DNA of 16,593 nt from Nocardioidaceae bacterium (GTDB lineage Bacteria > Actinomycetota > Actinomycetes > Propionibacteriales > Nocardioidaceae), in NCBI GenBank assembly GCA_025966335.1, contig JAICRS010000040.1, forward strand, positions 1 through 16,593. Reading direction: 5' to 3'. The first letter of the stretch is position 1. Each line of letters opens with the position of its first letter. A program made the translations under genes and the position numbers. The notes beneath the pieces were generated by a model. The model did no database searches. It had not been told where the DNA came from and saw only the letters and a list, made by a program, of their open reading frames with translations. This document shows positions 7,272 through 15,144 of the stretch, piece by piece.

Positions 7272-8633
7272 ATGGGCCGCCTTTTCGGCACCGACGGCGT
7301 CCGCGGACTGGCGAACGGTCAGCTGACCGCCGAGCTGGCCGTGGACCTGTCGGTCGCCGCCGCACACATCCTGGGCGAGGCCGGCGTCTTCGACGACTCC
7401 GTCGACCACGGCCGGCGGCCGGTGGCCGTCGTCGGTCGCGACACCCGGATCTCCGGTGAGTTCCTCGAGGCCGCCGTCGTCGCCGGACTGGCCTCCGCCG
7501 GGGTCGACGTGCTCCTGCTCGGCGTGCTGCCGACCCCCGGCGTCGCCTACCTGACCGGGTCGCTCGACGTCGACCTCGGCGTGATGCTCTCGGCGAGCCA
7601 CAACCCGATGCCCGACAACGGCATCAAGTTCCTGGCTCGCGGCGGTGTCAAGCTCGACGACGCCCTCGAGATCGCCATCGAGAAGCGGCTCCGCGAACCC
7701 TGGGACCGGCCCACCGGCGGTGACGTCGGCCGGGTCCGGAGGTACGACGACGCGGTCGCCGACTACGCCCGGCACCTGGTGAGCACCGTCCCCCGCCCCC
7801 TGGACGGGATCAAGGTCGTTCTCGACTGCGCCCACGGCGCCGCCTCCGTCGCGGGGCCGCTGGCCCTGCGCGACGCCGGCGCCGACGTGGTCGCGATCTG
7901 TGCCGAGCCGGACGGGCTGAACATCAACGACGGCTGCGGATCCACCCACCTCGAGGTGCTGCAGAAGGCCGTGCTCGAGCACGGGGCCGACGCCGGCTTC
8001 GCGCTCGACGGGGACGCCGACCGGTGCCTGGCCGTGGACCACTCGGGCAACACCGTCGACGGTGACCAGATCCTCGCGATCCTGGCGCTGGCGATGCGCG
8101 ACGCCGGCACCCTGCGCTCCGACACCGTGGTGGCGACCGTGATGAGCAACCTCGGGTTCGTGCAGGCTCTGCGCCGCGAAGACGTCGACGTCCGGCAGAC
8201 CAAGGTCGGCGACCGCTACGTGCTCGAGGCGATGAAGGCCTACCACTACTCGCTGGGCGGGGAGCAGTCCGGGCACGTGATCATGAGCGACCACGCCACC
8301 ACCGGCGACGGGATCCTCACCGCCCTGCACGTGCTCGCCCGGATGGCCGAGAAACGGGCGACGCTCGCCGAGCTCGCCGACGTGATGGTCCGGCTCCCGC
8401 AGGTCCTGGTGAACGTCCCGGGCGTCGACAAGGGCCGGGCCGACGACGACGCGGTGCTCGCCGCCGCGGTCGCCGAGGCGGAGGCCGAGCTCGGTGAGTC
8501 CGGCCGGGTCCTGCTGCGACCCTCGGGCACCGAGCCGCTGGTGCGGGTGATGGTCGAGGCGGCCACCGCCGAGCACGCGCAGTCGGTCGCCGACCGGCTC
8601 GCCGGCGTCGTCCGCGCGCAGCTCGCCCTGTAG
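7272..8633 (+). CDS. glmM: Phosphoglucosamine mutase
   Basis: This 453-aa cytoplasmic enzyme of the alpha-D-phosphohexomutase family converts glucosamine-6-phosphate to glucosamine-1-phosphate on the way to UDP-GlcNAc for peptidoglycan and mycothiol. Four family loops are intact: the phosphoserine loop SASHNP (active Ser109), the metal loop DGDADR (246-251), the sugar loop GEQSGH (330-335) and the phosphate-binding loop RPSGTEPLVRVMVE (from Arg416). The N-terminus MGRLFGTDGVRGLAN is canonical, so ATG 7272 is secure. No Shine-Dalgarno is visible in the 16 nt after rpsI, which suggests coupling to rpsI translation. GlmS, supplying its substrate, is encoded at 12922. Confidence 0.97.
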   Translation: MGRLFGTDGVRGLANGQLTAELAVDLSVAAAHILGEAGVFDDSVDHGRRPVAVVGRDTRISGEFLEAAVVAGLASAGVDVLLLGVLPTPGVAYLTGSLDVDLGVMLSASHNPMPDNGIKFLARGGVKLDDALEIAIEKRLREPWDRPTGGDVGRVRRYDDAVADYARHLVSTVPRPLDGIKVVLDCAHGAASVAGPLALRDAGADVVAICAEPDGLNINDGCGSTHLEVLQKAVLEHGADAGFALDGDADRCLAVDHSGNTVDGDQILAILALAMRDAGTLRSDTVVATVMSNLGFVQALRREDVDVRQTKVGDRYVLEAMKAYHYSLGGEQSGHVIMSDHATTGDGILTALHVLARMAEKRATLAELADVMVRLPQVLVNVPGVDKGRADDDAVLAAAVAEAEAELGESGRVLLRPSGTEPLVRVMVEAATAEHAQSVADRLAGVVRAQLAL

Positions 8634-8634
8634 C

Positions 8635-8651
8635 CACCCGAAAACCGGGTG
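8635..8651 (+). terminator. Hairpin terminator after glmM
   Basis: CACCCG (8635-8640), loop AAAAC, CGGGTG (8646-8651) is a perfect 6-bp stem starting one base after the glmM stop. No T-run follows. It separates the rplM-rpsI-glmM unit from the acetyltransferase genes, whose candidate promoter follows 20 nt later. Confidence 0.6.
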
Positions 8652-8671
8652 CGGCCGGGTCGGCGGCTCCG

Positions 8672-8677
8672 TAGCCT
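8672..8677 (+). promoter_or_regulatory. Candidate -10 box for leaderless GNAT gene
   Basis: TAGCCT fits the actinobacterial TANNNT -10 and ends 8 nt before the GTG start at 8686. There is no Shine-Dalgarno in between (TCCTCCTC). This is the layout of leaderless transcripts. No good -35 is visible. Confidence 0.45.
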
Positions 8678-8685
8678 TCCTCCTC

Positions 8686-9690
8686 GTGGACATTCGCGAG
8701 ATCGACCCGTGCGACGAGGCGCTGCTCCGTCGGTTCTGGGAGATCGGCAAGGCCGCCGACGAGGTCGACCGGCCCTGGTCGACGTACTGGCCCTGGCCCA
8801 GCGCGCAGGCCGCGCTGACCGGTCCCAACGAGTCGCGCAAAGCGGTGCTGCTCGCGGCGTTCGAGGCAGGGGCGATGCTCGGCATCGCCGAGATCAGCCT
8901 GCCGCTGATGGACAACACGTTCGCCGGGTACGTCGAGCTGTTCGTCGCTCCGGACCGGGTCCGCCACGGTGTCGGCAGCGCGCTTCTCGACGTGACCCGG
9001 CAGGTCCTCGCCGCACACGACCGACGGCTGATGATGGCCGAGGTCAGCACCCCCGTCGACGGTCCCAGGTCGCCGGGCATGTGGTTCGCCGAGCGGCACG
9101 GACTCAAGGCAGCCCTCACCAACGAGCATCGGGTGCTGGACCTGCTGGCCACCGAGGACCGCTGGCCGGCACTCGCCGCGGAGGTGGCGCCACACCACGC
9201 CGACTACCGGTTCGTCACGTGGCGCGACGTGGTGCCCGAGGAGCTGCTCGACGGTTACTGCGCGCTGCAGCACGCGTTCAACGAGGAGGCGCCCGCCGGC
9301 GACCTCGACGTGGAGGCCGAGCACTGGGACGAGGCCCGGGTCCGCGGCAAGGAGGAGCGCTTCCGCAGAGCCGGTCGGCACGAGACCTGCACGGTCGCGG
9401 TGGCGCCCGACGGGACGGTGGCCGGACTGACCGAGGTGATGGTCTCGACGCACTCGTCCGAGCACGGCATGCAGGGTGGCACCCTGGTGCTGCGCGGGCA
9501 CCGCGGCCACCGGCTGGGGCTGGCGTTGAAGCTGGCCAACCAGCGCGCTGTGCGCGACCGGTTCCCGGAGTGTGCAGCGATCCACACCTGGAACGCCGAC
9601 GTCAACGCCGCCATGAACGTGATCAACAACCAGCTGGGTTTCGAGACCGTCGAGCTCCTGGTCGAGATGCAGGGCGAGGTGAGGACATGA
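8686..9690 (+). CDS. Tandem two-domain GNAT family acetyltransferase (first of three paralogs)
   Basis: This 334-aa cytoplasmic protein has two GNAT folds, in which acetyl-CoA is bound by the R/Q-x-x-G-x-G/A loop. The N-terminal loop is VRHGVGSALLD at about 92-102. The C-terminal loop is GHRGHRLGLALK at about 271-282. The C-terminal domain ends with a motif shared with both paralogs nearby: N-A-D-V-N-A-A-M, then N-Q-L-G-F-E-T-V-E. The substrate is unknown. Mycothiol synthase MshD is also a double GNAT, but I do not recognise these proteins as MshD. GTG 8686 gives MDIREIDPCD, a typical GNAT opening, and fits a leaderless start. Its stop overlaps the next gene's start (ATGA 9687-9690). Confidence 0.88.
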   Translation: MDIREIDPCDEALLRRFWEIGKAADEVDRPWSTYWPWPSAQAALTGPNESRKAVLLAAFEAGAMLGIAEISLPLMDNTFAGYVELFVAPDRVRHGVGSALLDVTRQVLAAHDRRLMMAEVSTPVDGPRSPGMWFAERHGLKAALTNEHRVLDLLATEDRWPALAAEVAPHHADYRFVTWRDVVPEELLDGYCALQHAFNEEAPAGDLDVEAEHWDEARVRGKEERFRRAGRHETCTVAVAPDGTVAGLTEVMVSTHSSEHGMQGGTLVLRGHRGHRLGLALKLANQRAVRDRFPECAAIHTWNADVNAAMNVINNQLGFETVELLVEMQGEVRT

Positions 9691-10700
9691 TCATCGGGCC
9701 GCTCGACGCGGCCGATCCGGAGGCGCTCGCGGCCTGGCACGACTGCTACTTCGCGTCGAGCACGTTCGGCCGCGAGATCAGCACGCCGTACATGCTCGAG
9801 GAGCTGAAGGCGCAGTTCCTCACCGACAGCCATGGGGAGAAGACGCTGGCGCTGACCGGCACCGAGGACGGCACGGTGGTCGCGGTCGGGTGGGTCGCCC
9901 TGCCTACGCAGGACAACCTGCACCTGGCCTGGACCGAGCTGCACACCCGGCCCGGGCACCGCAACCGCGGACACGGCTCGGCGATGCTCGACCGGCTCAG
10001 CGAGGTCGCCCTCGAGCACGGCCGGCGGACCCTCACCGCGGAGGCCAGCTTCCCCTACGCCTGCCCGGCCGACGGTGCCGGTCACCCGCACAGCGACTTC
10101 CTCACGCACCGCGGATTCACGTTCGGGATCGGCGACGTGATGCGCGCACTCGACCTGCCGGCCGACCAGGTGCTGCTCGAGCGGCTGGCCGACGAGGCCG
10201 CGCCGCACCACCGGGACTACGAGATCCGGCAGTTCGTCGGGCCGGTGCCCGACGAGATCATCGACTCCTTCGGGGAGCTGGTCGGGTCGCTGATGACCGA
10301 GGCGCCGGTCGGTGAGCTGGAGCTGGAGCCCGAGGTGATCGACGCGGCACGGATCCGGGCCAACGAGCAGGTGCTCGAGGACTCCGGCCGCAGCAGGTAC
10401 ACCACGGTGGCGATGGCACCCGACGGGACCGTCGCGGCGTACTCCGAGCTGGTGCTGCCCGGCCACGACCCGGGACGCGTCTACCAGTGGGGGACGCTGG
10501 CGCACCCGGACCACCGCGGCCACCGGCTCGGCTTGGCCACCAAGGCACGCAACCTGGCCTGGCTGCAGCGCGAGCGGACCGACCTGCGGCTGCTGATCAC
10601 CTACAACGCCGAGGTGAACAGCCACATGATCGGTGTCAACGAGGCGATGGGGTTCCGCCCGGTCGAGCGGATGGGCGAGTTCCAGAAGAAGATCGGCTGA
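9687..10700 (+). CDS. Tandem two-domain GNAT family acetyltransferase (second paralog)
   Basis: This 337-aa protein is similar in plan to its upstream neighbour, with two GNAT domains. Acetyl-CoA loops are HRNRGHGSAMLD at about 91-102 and DHRGHRLGLATK at about 275-286. The C-terminal domain carries YNAEVNSHMIGVNEAMGF then RPVERMGEFQ. The N-terminal domain includes HTRPGH just before its loop. The ATG start at 9687 lies inside the previous gene's stop (ATGA) with purine-rich GAGGTGAGG just upstream, so the two are translationally coupled and may act together or as a heteromer. The substrate is unknown. It ends 24 nt from the convergent third paralog. Confidence 0.88.
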   Translation: MIIGPLDAADPEALAAWHDCYFASSTFGREISTPYMLEELKAQFLTDSHGEKTLALTGTEDGTVVAVGWVALPTQDNLHLAWTELHTRPGHRNRGHGSAMLDRLSEVALEHGRRTLTAEASFPYACPADGAGHPHSDFLTHRGFTFGIGDVMRALDLPADQVLLERLADEAAPHHRDYEIRQFVGPVPDEIIDSFGELVGSLMTEAPVGELELEPEVIDAARIRANEQVLEDSGRSRYTTVAMAPDGTVAAYSELVLPGHDPGRVYQWGTLAHPDHRGHRLGLATKARNLAWLQRERTDLRLLITYNAEVNSHMIGVNEAMGFRPVERMGEFQKKIG

Positions 10701-10724
10701 AGCCCTGCGGTGCGTCCAGCATCA

Positions 10725-11744
10725 TCACACGAGTCTGCGCTGGAACTCGGCGTTGACCTCGACCGGCCGGAAGCCGATCCGTTCGTTGATCGCGACCATC
10801 GGGCCGTTCATCGCCGAGTTGCTGGTGTGCAGCAACGTCCGCTCCGGGTGGTTCCTCTGCACGACCCGCAGGTTCGCCGCCTTGGTGGCCAGGCCGAGCC
10901 GGTGGCCACGGTGGCCGCGACGGACCAGCGTCGCCCACTGGTGCAGGTGCGGCTCGTCGACGCCGTCGGCCGGAACCGCGATCACCGAGTGCGCGACGGC
11001 CTGCGCCGCGTCACCGTCGCCGACCGTGGCGAGGGTGATGTAGACGGTGCGGCCCTGCTCCTTCAGCGTCGCCGACCGCTCCAGGAAGCCCTCGACGGTG
11101 AGTGCCTCCTCCTCGAAGTCGAGGTCGCCGGTCGGGGCGTCGACTGCGAGCTGGTTCTTCAGCTCCACGTAGGAAGGCAGCAGCGCCTCGGGGAGGTCGT
11201 CGACGTAGGTCTCGATCCGGTAGCCCTCATGGTGCGCGGCGCACTCGTCGACCCAGCCCCGGAGGGTCGCGTCGGAGACCGGCAGCTCCACCACCCGGTG
11301 CAGCTCGGTGTTGGCCAGGTCGAAGCCGCAGGAGGCCGCGAACCGCCGGTAGGGGTGGTCCTCGTCCGCGTCGGTGGGGTAGTGCGACATCCCGATCAGC
11401 ACCGAGCGGTCCTCGTTCTTCGCCCGGTCCACGACATGGTCCACCAGCGCCGTACCGATCCCGCGGCGACGGTGGTCGGGGTGCACGTCGACGGTGAAAT
11501 AGACCTTGTCGGTGTTGTCGAGCAGCGGGAACTCGACGAACCCGGTGCCGACCACAGTGTCGCCGTCGACCGCGACGAACGCCTCCGCGCGCTCCGCGGA
11601 GTCCGGTCGGCGGAGGGCCACCGCCGCCTCCGCCTCGCCCCACATCGCCACGAACGGACGCTGGAAGCGCTGCGAGGCCTCATGAACGGCGAAGAACGCG
11701 TGGAAGTCTGTGTCGTCGTGCACGTCGACGGGTCGGATCTGCAT
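10725..11744 (-). CDS. Tandem two-domain GNAT family acetyltransferase (third paralog)
   Basis: This 339-aa protein has two GNAT domains. The N-terminal loop is the most canonical of the three, HPDHRRRGIGTALVDHV at about 88-104, preceded by the beta-strand VYFTVDV. The C-terminal loop is GHRGHRLGLATKAANL at about 277-292, almost identical to the second paralog, followed by SNSAMNGPMVAINERIGF and RPVEVNAEFQ. ATG 11744 has no Shine-Dalgarno but a TANNNT box 6 nt upstream, so it is probably leaderless. It lies 42 nt downstream of coaA on the same strand and converges on the second paralog, so the three genes cluster but are not one operon. The substrate is unknown. Confidence 0.88.
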   Translation of the reverse strand: MQIRPVDVHDDTDFHAFFAVHEASQRFQRPFVAMWGEAEAAVALRRPDSAERAEAFVAVDGDTVVGTGFVEFPLLDNTDKVYFTVDVHPDHRRRGIGTALVDHVVDRAKNEDRSVLIGMSHYPTDADEDHPYRRFAASCGFDLANTELHRVVELPVSDATLRGWVDECAAHHEGYRIETYVDDLPEALLPSYVELKNQLAVDAPTGDLDFEEEALTVEGFLERSATLKEQGRTVYITLATVGDGDAAQAVAHSVIAVPADGVDEPHLHQWATLVRRGHRGHRLGLATKAANLRVVQRNHPERTLLHTSNSAMNGPMVAINERIGFRPVEVNAEFQRRLV

Positions 11745-11750
11745 CCCCCG

Positions 11751-11756
11751 AAGGTA
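11751..11756 (-). promoter_or_regulatory. Candidate -10 box for the third GNAT gene
   Basis: On the minus strand TACCTT (11756-11751) fits TANNNT and ends 6 nt before the ATG at 11744, with CGGGGG between. This indicates a leaderless message separate from coaA. No clear -35 is seen. Confidence 0.5.
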
Positions 11757-11786
11757 GGTCGTCGGGACCGGACCCGCACCCGAATT

Positions 11787-12755
11787 TCAGAGCTTGCGCA
11801 GCCGGACGTAGCGGACCGAGTGGTCGGCGTCCTTGCGCAGCACGAGTGTCGCGCGACTCCTGGTGGGCTGGACGTTCTGCTTCAGGTTCGGGCCGTTGAT
11901 CGAGTCCCAGATGTCGTGCGCCTGCTGGACCGCGTCCTCCTCGGTGAGCCGGCCGTACCTCGCGAAGTACGAGGCGGGGTTGCGGAAAGCGGTCTCCCGC
12001 AGCCGCAGGAAACGGTCGGTGTACCAGCGGCGGATGTCACCGGTCGCGGCGTCGACGTACACCGAGAAGTCGAAGAAGTCGCTGATCGCCAGGCCGGTGC
12101 GGCCGTCGTCGCGGACCCGGGCGGGCTGCAGCACGTTGAGCCCCTCGATGATCACGATGTCGGGCCGCTTGATCACCACCTTCTCGTCGGGCAGCACGTC
12201 GTAGACGAGGTGGGAGTACGTCGGAGCCTCCACCTCGTCCTTGCCGGACTTGATGTCCATCACGAACCGCAGCAGCGCCTTGCGGTCGTAGGACTCCGGG
12301 AACCCCTTGCGGGTGAGCAGCCCCCGGCGCTTCAGCTCCTTGTTCGGGTAGAGGAAACCGTCCGTGGTCACCAGCGACACCGACGGGTGCTCCGGCCAGT
12401 GCGCGAGCATCTGCTGCAGCACCCGGGCGGTCGTCGACTTGCCGACCGCCACCGACCCGGCGAGGCCGATCACGAACGGCGTGCGCGGCGGGTGCGGCTG
12501 GTCCAGGAAGGCCTCCTGCGCCCGGTGCAGGTCGCCGGCGGCCTTGACGTAGAGGCTCAGCAGCCGCGACATCGGCAGGTACACCTGCTGCACCTCGTCC
12601 AGGTCCAGCTCGTCGCCCAGCCCGCGGACCCGCTCGATCTCGTCGGGCGACAGGGGCTGCTCGGTGGCCGCGCCCAGAGCGGCCCAGGCGGCGCGGTCGA
12701 GCTCGACGTAAGGGGAGGACTCACGGTCGCCGCCGTTGCCGTGCGCTGAGCCCAT
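11787..12755 (-). CDS. coaA: Pantothenate kinase, type I (CoaA)
   Basis: This 322-aa cytoplasmic P-loop kinase phosphorylates pantothenate, the first and usually regulated step of coenzyme A synthesis. The Walker A loop is GSVAVGKST at 100-108. Other family segments are SPYVELDR near the N-terminus, SLVTTDGFLYPN, RKGFPESYD, YSHLVYDVLPDE, IIEGLNVLQ, and the C-terminal RATLVLRKDADHSVRYVRLRKL. The end matches mycobacterial CoaA closely. The start is uncertain: ATG 12755 (MGSAHGNGGD) is used here, while ATG 12764 would add three residues; neither has a clear Shine-Dalgarno. The open frame continues upstream without family-like sequence. It is divergent from glmS, with 166 nt between them. Confidence 0.95.
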   Translation of the reverse strand: MGSAHGNGGDRESSPYVELDRAAWAALGAATEQPLSPDEIERVRGLGDELDLDEVQQVYLPMSRLLSLYVKAAGDLHRAQEAFLDQPHPPRTPFVIGLAGSVAVGKSTTARVLQQMLAHWPEHPSVSLVTTDGFLYPNKELKRRGLLTRKGFPESYDRKALLRFVMDIKSGKDEVEAPTYSHLVYDVLPDEKVVIKRPDIVIIEGLNVLQPARVRDDGRTGLAISDFFDFSVYVDAATGDIRRWYTDRFLRLRETAFRNPASYFARYGRLTEEDAVQQAHDIWDSINGPNLKQNVQPTRSRATLVLRKDADHSVRYVRLRKL

Positions 12756-12823
12756 GCGCCGCATTCTTGCAGGCGTCTTCAGGAGCGCCGGGGTCGGCTG
12801 TACGGGCGGCTTGCCTACCAGTC

Positions 12824-12842
12824 GGCCTCGCTCCGCTCGGCC
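12824..12842. repeat. GGCC-bounded CTCGCTCCGCTCG element
   Basis: In the 166-nt gap between coaA and glmS, a 19-nt element of the form GGCC-TCGCTCCGCTC-GGCC occurs. Short CTCGCTNCGCTCG-type elements recur between genes in many high-GC genomes, but only one copy is in this window, so a repeat family is inferred. The rest of the gap holds the glmS -10 box and no recognisable coaA promoter. Confidence 0.25.
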
Positions 12843-12908
12843 TTCCGCCAGACCCAACCACGGCTGCGCCGCCCGCACCGCCTCCCCCGGCGACGCTGGT
12901 GGCTCCCG

Positions 12909-12914
12909 TAAAGT
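12909..12914 (+). promoter_or_regulatory. glmS -10 box, leaderless layout
   Basis: TAAAGT is a strong TANNNT -10 and ends exactly 7 nt before the glmS ATG at 12922, with GGGGCGC between. This spacing puts transcription start at or next to the start codon. No consensus -35 is visible. Confidence 0.6.
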
Positions 12915-12921
12915 GGGGCGC

Positions 12922-14766
12922 ATGTGCGGAATCGTGGGATACGTCGGCCCCAAGCAGGCTCAAGGCGTCGTGATCGAAGGCCTCCGGCGGCTCGAGTACC
13001 GCGGCTACGACTCCGCCGGCGTCGCGCTGGTCCACGACGGCGCGATCGCCTCGGACAAGAAGGCCGGCAAGCTGGCGAACCTGGACAAGGCGATCGCGGA
13101 CGCCCCGCTGCCGGAGTCCACGACCGGGATCGGGCACACCCGCTGGGCCACCCACGGCGCGCCGAACGACCGCAACGCGCACCCGCACCTCGGCCAGCAG
13201 GGCCGGGTGGCGCTGGTGCACAACGGGATCATCGAGAACTTCGCCGCGCTCCGCTCCGAGCTCGAGGCCGCCGGCCACGACCTGCTGTCGGAGACCGACA
13301 CCGAGGTCGCCGCGCACCTGCTCGAGTCCGCGCTGTCCGGGGGCGCGAACCTGACCGAGGCGATGCAGGCCGTGTGCCGCCGGCTCGAGGGGGCGTTCAC
13401 GCTGGTCGCGGTGGACGGGCAGGACCCGGACCGGGTCGTCGCCGCCCGTCGCAACTCGCCGCTCGTGGTCGGCCTCGGCGAGGGCGAGAACTTCCTGGCT
13501 TCCGACGTCGCGGCGTTCATCGAGCACACGCGCGACGCGCTCGAGCTCGGCCAGGACCAGGTCGTCACGATCACCCGCGACGACGTGGAGGTGACCGACT
13601 TCGACGGCGCGCCCGCCGAGGCGAAGGCGTTCCACGTCGACTGGGACCTCTCGGCCGCCGAGAAGGACGGCTACGACTGGTTCATGCGCAAGGAGATCCA
13701 CGAGCAGCCCCGCGCGGTAGCGGACTCGTTGCTCGGCCGGCGCAACGAGGAGGGCTTCCTCCAGCTCGACGAGATGCGGCTGTCCGACCAGGACCTGCGC
13801 GAGATCGACAAGATCATCCTCATCGCCTGCGGCACGGCGTTCTACTCCGGGCTGGTCGCGAAGTACGCCATCGAGCACTGGACCCGGATCCCGTGCGAGG
13901 TCGAGCTCGCCCACGAGTTCCGCTACCGCGACCCGATCCTGACCCGGGACACGCTGGTGGTGGCGATCAGCCAGTCCGGCGAGACTGCCGACACCTTGAT
14001 GGCGATCCGGCACGCCCGCCAGCAGCGGTCGAAGGTGCTCGCGATCTGCAACACCAACGGCTCGACGATCCCGCGTGAGTCCGACGCGGTGATCTACACC
14101 CACGCCGGTCCGGAGATCGGGGTCGCCTCCACCAAGGGATTCCTCACCCAGATCGTCGCCTGCTACCTGCTCGGCCTCTACCTCGCCCAGGTCCGGGGGA
14201 CCAAGTTCGGCGACGAGATCGCCTCGATCATGGCCCAGCTCGACCGGATGCCAAAGCTCGTGCAGAAAGTGCTCGACGGCGCCGACCAGGTCCACGAGCT
14301 GGCCCGCGAGCTCTCCGACGCGACGTCGGTGCTGTTCCTCGGCCGGCACGTCGGCTATCCGATCGCGCTCGAGGGTGCGCTGAAGCTCAAGGAGCTCGCC
14401 TACATCCACGCCGAGGGCTTCGCGGCCGGTGAGCTCAAGCACGGTCCGATCGCGCTGGTCGAGGAGGGGATGCCGGTGATCTGCATCGTGCCGCCCCGCG
14501 GGCGTGACATGCTGCACGGGAAGATGATCAGCGGGATCCAGGAGGTCCGTGCCCGCGGCGCCCGCACCATCGTCCTCGCCGAGGAAGGTGATGACGAGGT
14601 GACGCCGTACGCCGACGTGCTGGTCCGGCTGCCCCAGGTGCCGACGCTGCTCCAGCCGATGCTGTCGGTGGTGCCGCTGCAGCTGTTCGCCTGCGAGCTC
14701 GCCACGTCGAAGGGGCACGACGTGGACCAGCCGCGCAACCTGGCCAAGTCCGTCACCGTCGAGTAG
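12922..14766 (+). CDS. glmS: Glutamine-fructose-6-phosphate aminotransferase (isomerizing)
   Basis: This 614-aa cytoplasmic enzyme makes glucosamine-6-phosphate from fructose-6-phosphate and glutamine, the committed step to UDP-GlcNAc. The N-terminal class II glutaminase domain begins MCGIVGYVG, where Cys2 becomes the N-terminal nucleophile after Met removal. It contains RRLEYRGYDSAG, HTRWATHG and HNGIIEN. Two SIS sugar-isomerase domains follow: the first has SQSGET at about 350-355 and the second ELKHGPIAL and VVPLQLFACELA. The C-terminal tail DQPRNLAKSVTVE is canonical. The start is fixed because Cys must follow Met. No glmS ribozyme or Shine-Dalgarno is seen upstream; the message is probably leaderless. 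acpS follows after 5 nt. Confidence 0.98.
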   Translation: MCGIVGYVGPKQAQGVVIEGLRRLEYRGYDSAGVALVHDGAIASDKKAGKLANLDKAIADAPLPESTTGIGHTRWATHGAPNDRNAHPHLGQQGRVALVHNGIIENFAALRSELEAAGHDLLSETDTEVAAHLLESALSGGANLTEAMQAVCRRLEGAFTLVAVDGQDPDRVVAARRNSPLVVGLGEGENFLASDVAAFIEHTRDALELGQDQVVTITRDDVEVTDFDGAPAEAKAFHVDWDLSAAEKDGYDWFMRKEIHEQPRAVADSLLGRRNEEGFLQLDEMRLSDQDLREIDKIILIACGTAFYSGLVAKYAIEHWTRIPCEVELAHEFRYRDPILTRDTLVVAISQSGETADTLMAIRHARQQRSKVLAICNTNGSTIPRESDAVIYTHAGPEIGVASTKGFLTQIVACYLLGLYLAQVRGTKFGDEIASIMAQLDRMPKLVQKVLDGADQVHELARELSDATSVLFLGRHVGYPIALEGALKLKELAYIHAEGFAAGELKHGPIALVEEGMPVICIVPPRGRDMLHGKMISGIQEVRARGARTIVLAEEGDDEVTPYADVLVRLPQVPTLLQPMLSVVPLQLFACELATSKGHDVDQPRNLAKSVTVE

Positions 14767-14771
14767 GCGCC

Positions 14772-15122
14772 GTGATCGTGGGCGTCGGCATCGACGTGGT
14801 CGACATCGGCCGGTTCGAGGAGTCGCTGGAGCGGACGCCGGCGATGCGCGAGCGGCTGTTCACCGTCCTGGAGCGCACTCGCCCGTCGGCGTCCCTGGCC
14901 GCCCGGTTCGCCGCCAAGGAGGCGCTGGCCAAGGCGCTCGGCGCACCGACCGGGATGGGCTGGCTGGACGCCGAGATCGTCAACGACGCGACCGGCAACC
15001 CGCAGTTCGAGATCCAGGGCACCGTCCTGTCGCGGGCCAACGACCTCGGGGTGAAGTCCGTGCACGTGTCGCTGTCGCACGACGCCGGGATCGCCTCCGC
15101 CGTCGTCATCCTCGAGTCCTGA
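14772..15122 (+). CDS. acpS: Holo-[acyl-carrier-protein] synthase
   Basis: This 116-aa protein transfers 4'-phosphopantetheine from coenzyme A to the active serine of acyl carrier protein. Family motifs are complete: GIDVVDIGRFE with Mg-binding Asp8, RFAAKEALAKALG with catalytic Glu50, and the late VSLSHDAGIASAVV. The length is typical. The GTG start at 14772 lies 5 nt after the glmS stop, with only a weak ribosome site (GTAGGC), so translation is probably coupled to glmS. The nnr gene follows after 22 nt, forming a glmS-acpS-nnr operon. The divergent coaA gene starts the pathway that makes its cofactor. Confidence 0.97.
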   Translation: MIVGVGIDVVDIGRFEESLERTPAMRERLFTVLERTRPSASLAARFAAKEALAKALGAPTGMGWLDAEIVNDATGNPQFEIQGTVLSRANDLGVKSVHVSLSHDAGIASAVVILES

Positions 15123-15144
15123 CCCCGCGGAGAGGGTGACCGGC

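Noticed and set aside
7242..9152. Long minus-strand open frame across glmM and the first GNAT gene
   Set aside because: It spans two clearly recognised plus-strand genes and has no family-like sequence, so it is a codon-bias shadow.
8686..10700. Mycothiol synthase (MshD) identity for the double-GNAT proteins
   Set aside because: The two-domain plan matches, but three paralogs and their distinct C-terminal motif do not fit the MshD sequence I recognise.
10715..10744. TCCAGC...GCTGGA inverted repeat at the convergent end of the second and third GNAT genes
   Set aside because: Only a 6-bp stem with an 18-nt loop, partly inside the third GNAT coding sequence; too weak to call a terminator.
12843..12921. 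glmS ribozyme/riboswitch upstream of glmS
   Set aside because: The -10 box lies 7 nt before the start codon, leaving no room for a 5' leader RNA, and the ribozyme is a Firmicutes-type element.
12721..14718. 665-codon minus-strand open frame opposite glmS
   Set aside because: It mirrors GlmS, which has all its catalytic motifs; the antisense reading is Val/Asp/Gly/Arg-rich without domains.
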